Below are positions 9,632 to 17,828 of a stretch of 64,000 bases of DNA, piece after piece. The stretch comes from Rariloculus sp965263005 (GTDB lineage Bacteria > Pseudomonadota > Gammaproteobacteria > Steroidobacterales > Rariloculaceae). Location of the stretch: the NCBI RefSeq assembly GCF_965263005.1, contig NZ_OZ253579.1:744001-808000 (forward strand), written 5' to 3'. Below the pieces are notes generated by a model. It made no database searches, was not told where the DNA came from, and saw only the letters and a program-made list of their open reading frames with translations. Made by a program: the position numbers and the translations under genes. Every line of letters starts with the position of its first letter. The stretch's first letter is position 1.

Positions 9632-10984
9632 ATGGCGCAGCACCGCGGCGCGAATACTGACACGGCAATGGGGGACAGCACTGTCACGCCGTCGATCGGG
9701 AACGCGTTCCCGTATTTCCTTTCGCTGGCGATTTTCCCGCTGCTGGCCTACGCCGCGCTCGAGGGTAGCTGGTGGATAGCCGCCCCGTACCTTTATCTGA
9801 TGATCCCGGACGTTCTCGACCCCCTTTCCGGCGTGGACGAACGGAACATGGACCCGAGAAGCACGCTCGATCGCCAGTTGTTCTGGTACAAGCTGTCCCT
9901 CTGGGCGTGGGCAGTGTTGTGGCCGGCGACACTCGTGTTCGCGCTCTGGCAGATTCTGGTGTCGGGCCATCTGTCCACCTGGGAATCCGTGTTCCTGGCG
10001 CTGGTTCTGACAGCCGTGGCCCAGGCCTCCTTTATCGTGGGCCATGAACTGATTCATCGGCGCGTCGTGTGGGAGCGCCGGATCGGCGAATTCGTGCTGG
10101 CTTCCGTCTCCTACCCGACCTATGCGTCGGAGCATATCTATGTTCACCACTCCCTGGCCTGCACCCCCGGGGATCCCGGTTCGGCACCCAAGGGCGTGAG
10201 CTACTGGCAATATCTGCCTCGCGAGGTGAGGAGCAACCTCGCCGGCGCCTGGCGATTCGAACACCAGATGCTGGCGCGGCGTCATCGTCCCGTGTGGCAC
10301 TACACGAATCCGTTCTGGCGTTACCTGATCGAAACCGCCGCCTGGTATGGGCTGTTGTACTGGATGGGCGGAGCGTGGGCAGTTCTGATTTACGTCATCC
10401 TGTGCAGCGGCGTCATTTTGTCGATGAAGCTCATCAACTACGTCCAGCACTATGGATTGCGGCGAATCCGCCTACCCAATGGCCGCTATGAGCGGGTCCG
10501 CACCTGGCATTCCTGGAGCGCCGCCTACAGGTTGAGCAACTGGTTCTTCTACAACATGCAGCGCCATCCCGACCATCATGTCGCGCCAAGCCGGCGCTAT
10601 CCGCTGTTGCAGCATCGTGGCGACGACGCGGCACCGCAACTGCCCGGCAGCTACGTCGAGATGGCTGGTCTTGCGCTGTTCCCCCGCCGCTGGTTCCGCA
10701 AGATGGACCCGCTCGTGGATCGCTGGCGCGCACACTTCTATCCGCAGATCGACGACTGGAGCGCCTACGACAGCCCGGCGACGGCGGAGCGCCCCGACTC
10801 GTTCGAGGTGATAACCGAGATTTTCGCCACCGCGCCGCGCCTCGCCGCGCCGCGTGGATCGACCGCTCCCCGGAATTGCTGGACAGTCTGCAGACGAGGG
10901 AGTTCGCCGATCTCGATCTACCGGAAGGCTTTGGATCGGATCAGAGCAGGCGACGCAGACCCTGAATCTGCTCATTTGTCCTGA
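9632..10984 (+). CDS. AlkB-like integral-membrane di-iron monooxygenase (alkane hydroxylase/desaturase superfamily), probably RiPP tailoring
   Basis: The protein has 450 residues with about six membrane helices. All histidine boxes of AlkB-type alkane 1-monooxygenases are present: HELIHRR, EHIYVHHSLACTPGDPGSA, NMQRHPDHH, and the family signature NYVQHYGL (NYVEHYGL in AlkB). It should use a di-iron centre and O2 to hydroxylate or desaturate a hydrophobic substrate at the membrane. No rubredoxin gene is nearby. The start ATG at 9632 has GGGAG upstream; an in-frame TTG at 9602 is the alternative. Position inside the RiPP locus suggests, but does not prove, that it acts on the peptide or a lipid attached to it. 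The last 45 or so residues look frameshifted (see findings). Confidence 0.85.
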   Translation: MAQHRGANTDTAMGDSTVTPSIGNAFPYFLSLAIFPLLAYAALEGSWWIAAPYLYLMIPDVLDPLSGVDERNMDPRSTLDRQLFWYKLSLWAWAVLWPATLVFALWQILVSGHLSTWESVFLALVLTAVAQASFIVGHELIHRRVVWERRIGEFVLASVSYPTYASEHIYVHHSLACTPGDPGSAPKGVSYWQYLPREVRSNLAGAWRFEHQMLARRHRPVWHYTNPFWRYLIETAAWYGLLYWMGGAWAVLIYVILCSGVILSMKLINYVQHYGLRRIRLPNGRYERVRTWHSWSAAYRLSNWFFYNMQRHPDHHVAPSRRYPLLQHRGDDAAPQLPGSYVEMAGLALFPRRWFRKMDPLVDRWRAHFYPQIDDWSAYDSPATAERPDSFEVITEIFATAPRLAAPRGSTAPRNCWTVCRRGSSPISIYRKALDRIRAGDADPESAHLS

Positions 10985-11044
10985 ACCGCACATCGTGTCG
11001 ACTGCTGTTTCCTCGATGCCGGCGCTCAACAATTCGGTGAATGG

Positions 11045-13384
11045 GTGAATTTCGCGGCCGAAACGTCTGCGCCGCAGGGCAGGCACGCGTTCGGGATATT
11101 GCAGAAAGTCACCGCGGCCGACCAGGGCCGGGTCGAGCGGCCTGTCGTGACACCCCATCTCGAGTTTCGGGAAATCGACGATCACCGCGTGCTGCTGGTC
11201 TCGGAATCGTTCAATACGCTGCTGCGCGGGCGGATTCACGCCGATCTGCTCCCTTTGCTGAACGGGCGCCGTTCGGTGGCGGATGTCGCGGCTGCGCTGG
11301 CCGATGAACATTCCTCGCACGATGTGGATGCGGCGCTCGTTTCGCTGGCATCGAGGGGCTATGTCGTATCGGGCGATTACGGTCTGGAGCGGGGGCCGGC
11401 GGCGTTCTGGTCCTCGCTCGGCGCCTCTCCCCGGTGGGCCGAGCAACGCCTTGCGGCGGCTCGGGTGACGATCGATGGCGACGGCAGCCGCCTCGCCCGA
11501 CAGCTCGAAGCCATGGGCGTCACCGTGGGCGGGGATGACCCGACTCTTTCCATCTTCGTCTGCGCTGACTATCTCGACCAACGGCACGTCGCCGTGAATC
11601 GGCGGCACCTCGCGTCAGGCGCGCCGTGGATGCTGTTCCGGCCGAAGGGCATGCAGCCCCTGTTCGGCCCGGTGTTCCGGCCGGCGCAACTGGGTCCCTG
11701 CTGGGCCTGTCTCGCCTACCGTCTTCGCAGCCATCAGGAGGTCCACAATTTCCTGCGCAACGTCAGCGGCGAGGACGCGGCGTTCCTGCCCAGTGCGGCC
11801 GAACCTGCTGTCCTGGACGCGGTCAATGGTCTGGCCGCGGCGGAAATCGCCAGGTGGCTGGTGTTGGCGGACAGCGCGCCCATCCATGACCGAGCCACCT
11901 CGCTCGATGTCGCGAGCCTCGTCAACGAACGGCACCCGGTGCAGCGCCGTCCCCAGTGCCCCGCCTGCGGCGACGAATCGCTGTACCGTCCGGACCGGCC
12001 GCCGGTACCGCTGCATCTGCGCCCGAGCCCGAAGGTCGTCAGCAACAGCGGCGGCGTGCGCTCGGTTTCACCGCAAGAGACGCTCGCCAGATACCGGCAT
12101 CTGATCAGCCCCATCAGCGGTGTGGTCACATGGCTCACACGAACCACCGAGGAGACAGACCCCTGGTTGCACGTCTACTGGGCCGGCAGCAATGTCGCGC
12201 TCAGAAGCCGAAAACTGAGTTCGCTTCGACGCAGCTTGCGCAGCAAGAGCGCGGGCAAGGGAAGTACGCGGCGGCAATCGGAGGTGAGTGCGCTCTGCGA
12301 GGCGATCGAACGCTACTCGTGTGCCTTTCACGGAGACGAAATCCGATGCAGGAAACGATTCGCGGATTTCCTCGATGCAGGAAAATCCGAGGCGATCCAC
12401 CCCAACGAGGTCCAGCTATTCAGTGACCGGCAACTGGACAACGCAGGCCGGGTCGACGGCCACGCCCACCCGTACAACGTGGTCCCGCCGCGACTCGACC
12501 CGGACGCGGAAATCGAATGGTCGCCCGTATGGTCGCTCACCGAGGAGCGGCACCGGTACCTGCCGACATCGATGCTCTATGGCGTGCCTGCCGAACATCG
12601 GGGGCCCGCCGACTTCATCGCGGATTCGAACGGTTGCGCCGCCGGCAACACGCTGGAGGAAGCGATCCTGCAAGGATTCCTCGAACTCGTGGAACGCGAT
12701 GCGTTCGCGCTGTGGTGGTACAACCGTCGAGCCGTCCCCGGAGTGGACCTCGAAACATTCGGGGATGACTACCTCGCCTCCGCGAGCGACTACTACCGCG
12801 GCCTGCAGCGCGAAATGTGGGTTCTGGACGTGACCAGCGATTTTGGCATTCCGGTCTTTGTCGCCGTCTCGCGCCGCACCGACAAGGGAGCGGAGGACAT
12901 CATCTATGGAGCCGGGGCGCATGGCGATCCGCGGATCGCGGCCCTGCGCGCCGTGTGTGAAATGAACCAGTTTCTGAACTGGGTCCAGGGTTCGGGACGC
13001 GGCGGCGCCGGTTACGCTGTCGACGACCCGCTGTGCCTGTGGTGGTGGAAGTCCGCGAAACTCGCTGCCCACCCCTATCTGTCGCCGGCGCCGGGAGCCG
13101 CGCAGCGTACCGGGCAGGACTATCCCGTTCCCGATACCACCGACGTGCTGGAGGACGTGGAGGCGTGTCGCGCGCTGGTCGAAGCCAGGGGTCTGGAATT
13201 CCTCGTGCTTGACCAGACGCGTCCGGACATCGGTATGCCCGTGGCCAGAGTCATCGTGCCCGGGTTGCGCCACTTCTGGGAACGATTTGCGCCCGGGCGT
13301 CTGTTCGACGTGCCGGTCGAGATGGGCTGGCGTGAAAACCCTCTTGCAGAGGCCGATCTCAACCGTGCTCCTGTCATTGCCTGA
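11045..13384 (+). CDS. E1-like/YcaO fusion cyclodehydratase (TOMM azoline synthetase with leader-binding domain)
   Basis: The protein has 779 residues. The N-terminal part (about 30-330) is an E1-ubiquitin-activating-like/Ocin-ThiF domain; its zinc-binding cysteine pairs GPCWACLAYRL and CPACGDESLY are intact. This part normally binds the precursor leader. The C-terminal part (about 350-779) is a YcaO domain, with ATP-site motifs SALCEAIERYS and DSNGCAAGNTLEEAILQGFLELVERDAFALWW. Such fusions convert Cys, Ser or Thr of a RiPP precursor to thiazolines or oxazolines with ATP. The start is a GTG without a clear Shine-Dalgarno. The C-terminus ends NRAPVIA and lacks the PxPxP tail common in azoline-forming YcaO proteins. 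The likely substrate is the Cys-Cys-Cys core encoded at 15096-15371. Confidence 0.92.
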   Translation: MNFAAETSAPQGRHAFGILQKVTAADQGRVERPVVTPHLEFREIDDHRVLLVSESFNTLLRGRIHADLLPLLNGRRSVADVAAALADEHSSHDVDAALVSLASRGYVVSGDYGLERGPAAFWSSLGASPRWAEQRLAAARVTIDGDGSRLARQLEAMGVTVGGDDPTLSIFVCADYLDQRHVAVNRRHLASGAPWMLFRPKGMQPLFGPVFRPAQLGPCWACLAYRLRSHQEVHNFLRNVSGEDAAFLPSAAEPAVLDAVNGLAAAEIARWLVLADSAPIHDRATSLDVASLVNERHPVQRRPQCPACGDESLYRPDRPPVPLHLRPSPKVVSNSGGVRSVSPQETLARYRHLISPISGVVTWLTRTTEETDPWLHVYWAGSNVALRSRKLSSLRRSLRSKSAGKGSTRRQSEVSALCEAIERYSCAFHGDEIRCRKRFADFLDAGKSEAIHPNEVQLFSDRQLDNAGRVDGHAHPYNVVPPRLDPDAEIEWSPVWSLTEERHRYLPTSMLYGVPAEHRGPADFIADSNGCAAGNTLEEAILQGFLELVERDAFALWWYNRRAVPGVDLETFGDDYLASASDYYRGLQREMWVLDVTSDFGIPVFVAVSRRTDKGAEDIIYGAGAHGDPRIAALRAVCEMNQFLNWVQGSGRGGAGYAVDDPLCLWWWKSAKLAAHPYLSPAPGAAQRTGQDYPVPDTTDVLEDVEACRALVEARGLEFLVLDQTRPDIGMPVARVIVPGLRHFWERFAPGRLFDVPVEMGWRENPLAEADLNRAPVIA

Positions 13385-13393
13385 GCGACGGTC

Positions 13394-14494
13394 ATGGATT
13401 TTACGGAACGATGGGGCGCCACCGAGGATTGCCTCGTGCGCGAAGCCGGTTCCCTGGGGGAGTTGCTGGAGCAACTCAGAGGCCGCATTTCCCGAGTGTT
13501 GATCGGAGACCGGGAATGGGCGCGCCTATCGGAACGCGCCCATCAACTGCCCGTGACGATGGCCGCCTTCCCGTTCGGGTTCGAACTGCCCTTGCTCGAA
13601 TCCCGGCCGGCAGCGGATTTCGGCGTCTCGATCGTTGGCGGCAGCCGTTCGGCCAGGTTTTTCGAGGAACGGGGGCGCGCTGAAGATGCCGGGTCGTCCA
13701 TGCGGGGAATTGCCGGGCTGCTGGCGGAGACGGAGCAGGAGGAATCCCATCTGCGCCGCCTGGCCGGCCGGAAAATGTTACTCGAGTACGATATCGCTTC
13801 CGAGGACGGCGGTGCTCACCCGGACCCGGGGATTTTCCTGTATCCGGCGGAAGATGTGCTGATCGGCGACGGGCAGCGACTGCGGGATCTGGGAGTCGTG
13901 GTCGATGCGGTTGACGCGGCCACCGGCCTGGCTCTGGACGCGGCCGAACGGCGCCAGGTGGAGCTCGTGTACCTGGCGATGGAAGCGGATACGAGCGTTC
14001 GGGCCGTAGGTGCGTTTCCGTCGCGCGACCGGGGGCTTCGGCTTGCGATCACCGGTTTCCGCCATACACCCGATGTCATGTCCTATCTGGAGCGGACCGC
14101 CTGGCCCGGGGAACGCTCGGCCGTCGCTTCGCTATGCACGCCCTTGGAGAAGCGCGGCGCCTTCGCCTACATGGGGGTCCATCAGGACGTACACGCCGAC
14201 GGCGTGGGCCCCCGACTGGGCTTGAGTTTCTATGCCAGGGAAGGCCAATGGCTGAAAGACATTCAGCATTGGATACCGCTGATCGACGGCATTCGCAAGC
14301 AACGCCTCGCGGTTCCAACCAAACTGGCCGAATTGACCGACTCGTGGGCCGGAGCCGAAACGCTGTTCGGCAAGTCCGGTCCGATCGTGCTGGTTCGGGG
14401 CATTCATCATTTCAAGTTTGTACTGGTCGACGACAGGATCGAGCAAGTCAAGGCTTATGTCTTCGCGTTGATGTTGGGACTTCGGCCACAGTAA
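13394..14494 (+). CDS. conserved-looking protein of unknown function in the RiPP locus
   Basis: The protein has 366 residues, with an ATG 9 bp after the YcaO stop, so the two are probably co-transcribed. It is soluble, with no signal peptide or membrane helix. Recognisable stretches are LLEYDIASEDGG, FRHTPDVMSYLERTAWPGE, VGPRLGLSFYAREGQWL and RGIHHFKFVLVDDRIEQVKAYV. It has no FMN site of a SagB-type dehydrogenase and no kinase, ThiF or radical-SAM motif. I do not recognise the family. Its position suggests a tailoring, chaperone or maturation-partner role. Its 3' end converges with the methyltransferase remnant on the other strand. Confidence 0.8.
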   Translation: MDFTERWGATEDCLVREAGSLGELLEQLRGRISRVLIGDREWARLSERAHQLPVTMAAFPFGFELPLLESRPAADFGVSIVGGSRSARFFEERGRAEDAGSSMRGIAGLLAETEQEESHLRRLAGRKMLLEYDIASEDGGAHPDPGIFLYPAEDVLIGDGQRLRDLGVVVDAVDAATGLALDAAERRQVELVYLAMEADTSVRAVGAFPSRDRGLRLAITGFRHTPDVMSYLERTAWPGERSAVASLCTPLEKRGAFAYMGVHQDVHADGVGPRLGLSFYAREGQWLKDIQHWIPLIDGIRKQRLAVPTKLAELTDSWAGAETLFGKSGPIVLVRGIHHFKFVLVDDRIEQVKAYVFALMLGLRPQ

Positions 14495-14499
14495 CAGAT

Positions 14500-15145
14500 G
14501 GGTGAGATGGTACATAAATTCCGTCTCTTTGTTCGGCCAAGAATTGCTCTTGGCCCGTTCGAACGGCACTCGCTGGCCGCGAAGACCATTATGTAACCGG
14601 GCGTATAGTATCGCTGATCTGACTGATGGCGCGGTCGAGTTGCTGACCTGGCCGACCTGCACACTTGTCTGTTCGAATCCAGCCGCCCGAAGATACGCGA
14701 GCACTTCGCGCCAGGGTTCAAGGGGCGCGATATGCCAGCCGCGGTACACCTCGGCATGGATTGCTTCGTGGGCATCGGACAATGCCTTGCCGCTCAGGAA
14801 CCCGTCCATTGCGAGCCATTGCCCTCCCGGTTTGAGCACGCGACATGCGCCCCTGAGGTAGGCGAGCTTGTCGGCTGAGTGGCAAAGCGATTCCTGGTTC
14901 AATACGATGTCGAAATCGGCGTTGCGGAACGGCAGGTCCATAAAATCTCCGTGATGGAACTCAACCAGATGGCCGACCCCTTGACGTTCGGCATGCTCGG
15001 CCGCGACGGCCACATGGGGTTCGCAGTTGGTCAATCCCACCACGTGGGCTCCGCAGGTTCGCGCCAGCGCGATCGCCGTCAGCAAGGTATCGCGCTCAGA
15101 GGCAGCAGCACAGTCCCGCCGCGATCGACTCGAGTTGCTCTTCAT
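14500..15145 (-). pseudogene. SAM-dependent methyltransferase remnant, missing the glycine-rich SAM loop
   Basis: The translated frame shows a class I methyltransferase core from about 15079 downwards: TAIALARTCGAHVVGLTNCE, VEFHHGDFMDLPF, FDIVLNQESLCH and ACRVLKPGGQWLAMDGF. The expected motif I (VLDxGCGxG) and everything N-terminal of it are absent. Upstream, the same bases encode the end of the NHLP precursor in another frame, and a stop codon lies at 15185. The open frame runs on to 14132, antisense to the 366-residue gene, so the natural C-terminus may be lost too. Without motif I it is unlikely to bind SAM. It was probably a peptide- or lipid-methylating enzyme of the same RiPP locus. Confidence 0.7.
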
Positions 15146-15371
15146 CCAGGTCGGGGCCCGCCGGCAACGCGAGATGAAGGTTGGTCATGTCACTCTCATG
15201 AACAATGATGTTGATGTTGTCGGGGACTTCGATGCCGAATTCCTGCTGGATGACGCTTCTCGGATCAGACACGAGTTGCTTTCGAAACTCACCATCCTCG
15301 ACCGCCTTTTCCGTAAGGTGTCGACGCATCTCTTCCGCCGACTGCATGACTGTTTGTGTAAATGTGCCCAT
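15096..15371 (-). CDS. NHLP-family RiPP precursor peptide with predicted core LCCCL
   Basis: The peptide has 91 residues. The leader resembles the nitrile hydratase alpha-subunit fold used by NHLP precursors: it begins MGTFTQTVMQSAEEMRRHL, has SDPRSVIQQEFGIEVPDN in the middle and DLDEEQLESIAAG at the end. The AG at residues 85-86 is a typical C39 cleavage site. Cleavage there would leave only Leu-Cys-Cys-Cys-Leu (87-91). The ATG at 15371 is preceded by an excellent Shine-Dalgarno, AGGAGGT (15377-15383). With the YcaO enzyme upstream on the other strand, the three cysteines are candidates for thiazoline formation. The TGA is followed within about 17 bp by methyltransferase-coding sequence, so the core could have been shortened by a deletion. 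Confidence 0.88.
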   Translation of the reverse strand: MGTFTQTVMQSAEEMRRHLTEKAVEDGEFRKQLVSDPRSVIQQEFGIEVPDNINIIVHESDMTNLHLALPAGPDLDEEQLESIAAGLCCCL

Positions 15372-15510
15372 TTTCTACCTCCTGATGGCGCTGGTGCCAT
15401 CGGAAGCCGTACGGCGGTCCCGGCGGGCGTCCAGACTGCATGGTACTTGCGTACTCTAAACCTATATGGCGCAAATTCCAATACTCTGATTTTGCTTTTA
15501 GTCAACTTAT
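15372..15510 (-). promoter_or_regulatory. leader region and possible promoter of the RiPP precursor gene
   Basis: This stretch is clearly richer in A and T than its surroundings. On the minus strand a TTGACT (15505-15500) is followed 16 bp later by TATTGG (15483-15478), a possible sigma-70 promoter with a poor -10 element. The strong ribosome binding site AGGAGGT at 15377-15383 sits 5 nt before the ATG. The promoter call is weak; the ribosome binding site is clear. Confidence 0.4.
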
Positions 15511-15585
15511 TCAAATGGATAGGGTGCGCCGGCCGCAGCCGGTCAGAAATGACTTCGGTAACAGCTTCGTGATGACGCCTCGCGG

Positions 15586-16032
15586 TCAGGGTGGTGACGT
15601 GTCCCGGTCCAGCGTCAGCAGCAGAGGCGGAAGCAACAGAAAATCGGCGATCAGTGCCAGCGCGACGATCAGCGCCGTGAGCACGCCCACCTGCGCGGTG
15701 GGCAGGAAGTCGGACAGGCAGAGAATCAGGAACCCTGATACCAGGATTGCCGTGGTTGTCAACAACGCCCTCCCGACGGTCTGCATTGCGTAGCGGACCG
15801 CGTCCTCCGGGGAATAACCATGCTCGCGGCGCGCGCGACGGTACTTGCTGAGGAAATGCACGGTGTCATCCACCACGATCCCGATCGTCATGGCCATGAC
15901 AACCGACAACGCCAGGCCAACCTCGCCCACGAACAGCCCCCAAATTCCGAAGCCCATCAAGCCGGGGACGAAATTGGGCACGAGGCTGATCAGCCCCATG
16001 CGAATCGAACGCAGCGCGGCGAGCAGAATCAT
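15586..16032 (-). pseudogene. RND-superfamily exporter, C-terminal fragment
   Basis: The 148 residues are almost all membrane helices, with VPNFVPGLMGFGIWGLFVGEVG, MAMTIGIVVDDTVHFLSKYRRA and the closing helices LTTTAILVSGFLILCLSDF. These match the last five or so helices of MMPL/HAE3-type exporters, including the conserved GIVVDDTVH motif. Complete members have about 750-900 residues, so roughly 600 N-terminal residues are missing. The ATG at 16032 follows the permease stop directly, suggesting that a rearrangement joined this tail to the permease gene. A full-length relative could once have belonged to the RiPP or a lipid export locus. Confidence 0.75.
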
Positions 16033-16046
16033 GGAATGACGGGCGC

Positions 16047-17828
16047 CTACCCCCTGGGAGCAGACGCCGGCGCGTTCACGCGAACGGTGACGATATCCGT
16101 CGCGTGGTATTGCTGGTGTCGAACCGAGGAGGCGAGGTGGCGCAACAGCCGTAGCGAAACCTCACGCTCGATCGGTGCACCTGCGGTCTGCTCGCCCAGC
16201 AGCGCGAGCCGATCCTGGAGGTTGCCCTCGGCGCCTGCGGCAATGAATTCAAGGACAGCTCCACCTTCTTCCTTGTGGGCGGTCAACTGAAGGCGGCGCA
16301 GCCTGCTTTCGGCTTTTCCATCGTCGCGTTCGAGGAGCGTCAGCATCGTCTCCTCGCCGACGGCGTCGAGGCGGTTCGCCATCGTCGTATCCCATCCGCT
16401 CCGGGACGCAAACTCGACAAGAAACTCCCGGATTTTCGGCAGGGACGAGAGATGGAACTCCACCTCGATCCGCCGGCGGCGGGGTTGGGTCAGTTCCATG
16501 AACAGGGTCATGAGTATTGCCACGAGACCGCCCGCCGTCATCCCGTTCTGCAGCAGACCCCCCGCGAAACCCGCGACGTACTCGGGAAATATCAGACCGC
16601 CCTCGAAGCCGACCCCGCTCCAGAAGGCGACGCCGGCGACCAAACCGTTGCGATAGTCGATCCCGTCCTGAACGACGATCTTCATGCCCAATACGAACAG
16701 CATCGCAAGCAACACCGTGATGTAGGCGGCGGCGACGGGCCCTGGAATCGCCAGAACGACAGCGAGTGCCTTCGGCAGGAACGCAAGAACAATGAATACG
16801 GCACCCAGGATGATTCCGATGGTGCGTGCTGCGACACCGGTGAGCTCGGTTACGGCGATACTCGACGAATAGGTGGTGTTCGGTACGGTCCCGGCGAGGC
16901 CCGACAACAGATTGCCGACGCCATCGGCAGCCACCGCGCCTTGTACCGCCCGGAAGTCCACGGCTCGGGGCGCGCGCCAGGACACGCGTTGAATGGCGAC
17001 GGAGTCGCCGATCGTTTCGATGGCGCCGACCAGCGTCACGAATACGAACGCCGGGAGAAGAGCCCAGAAAGTCGGCCCGAAGTCCAGGTCGAAGCCCGGC
17101 CAGGCAAGGTTCGGAAGTCCGATCCAGGCGGCCCCGGCGATGAGGGCCGTGTCGTACAGACCGTAGTACCCGGCGACTGCCGATCCCGCGACAATTCCGA
17201 TGACCGGCGCCCAGAGGCGCAGCACCCCGGTCGCCCTCAGCGCGATGCCGCCCAAGACGAGCACGGTTACCAGCGCGCACAGTGGAGCGGCCGCCGCCGG
17301 CACTCCGTTGGGGACTTCCCTGAGCATGTCGAAAACAATCGGCATCACGGTGACCGGAATGAGCATGATGACGGTTCCCGCGACCGTCGGCGTCAGGATT
17401 CGCCGCAGCATCGATAATCGGGCGGAGAACGCGAATTGGAAGAGCGATGAGATGAGGACCAGCGTGGCGAGCATTGCCGGGCCGCCGTCGGCAATTGCCG
17501 TGACGCAGATTGCGATGAACGCCCCCGATGTGCCCATGGCGAGAACATAGCCGGCGCCGACCCGGCCGACCCGGACGGCTTGCAGCACCGTGGTCAGTCC
17601 GCTGACCGCCACGGCCGCGAAGACAGCCCACGACAGGAAGGCTTCGCTTCCGCCGGCGGCGCGCACGACAATCGCCGGGGTCAATACGATGCCGCCCATG
17701 TTGAGAAGGGCGAGTTGCAGACCGAGTCCGACGGCGAGCGCGGTCGGTGGCTTCTCATCAGGTTGGAAGCGGACGCCCGTGCCGCCACTGGAATTATCAG
17801 TGCCCAATCTAGTCTCCCCGAGCTGCAC
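16047..17828 (-). CDS. NCS2 family nucleobase permease fused to a histidine-kinase-like ATPase domain
   Basis: The protein has 593 residues from a GTG start. Residues about 25-435 form a 12-14 helix xanthine/uracil-type permease, with LNMGGIVLTPAIVVRAAGG, LVGAIETIGDSVAIQRVSWR and the NCS2 signature region NLLSGLAGTVPNTTYSSSIA. Proton-coupled uptake of a purine or pyrimidine is the family role. The extra 150 or so C-terminal residues are soluble. They resemble an anti-sigma/GHKL ATPase fold, with an N-box-like stretch NRLDAVGEETMLTLL and a closing LRLLRHLASSVRHQQYHATD. The Mg/ATP-binding D-box is not clear by eye, so ATP binding is uncertain. The gene is divergent from the M20 peptidase. Confidence 0.85.
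   Translation of the reverse strand: MQLGETRLGTDNSSGGTGVRFQPDEKPPTALAVGLGLQLALLNMGGIVLTPAIVVRAAGGSEAFLSWAVFAAVAVSGLTTVLQAVRVGRVGAGYVLAMGTSGAFIAICVTAIADGGPAMLATLVLISSLFQFAFSARLSMLRRILTPTVAGTVIMLIPVTVMPIVFDMLREVPNGVPAAAAPLCALVTVLVLGGIALRATGVLRLWAPVIGIVAGSAVAGYYGLYDTALIAGAAWIGLPNLAWPGFDLDFGPTFWALLPAFVFVTLVGAIETIGDSVAIQRVSWRAPRAVDFRAVQGAVAADGVGNLLSGLAGTVPNTTYSSSIAVTELTGVAARTIGIILGAVFIVLAFLPKALAVVLAIPGPVAAAYITVLLAMLFVLGMKIVVQDGIDYRNGLVAGVAFWSGVGFEGGLIFPEYVAGFAGGLLQNGMTAGGLVAILMTLFMELTQPRRRRIEVEFHLSSLPKIREFLVEFASRSGWDTTMANRLDAVGEETMLTLLERDDGKAESRLRRLQLTAHKEEGGAVLEFIAAGAEGNLQDRLALLGEQTAGAPIEREVSLRLLRHLASSVRHQQYHATDIVTVRVNAPASAPRG

Noticed and set aside
14132..14499. Continuation of the methyltransferase frame
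   Set aside because: It is antisense to the last 360 bp of the 366-residue gene and shows no methyltransferase similarity.
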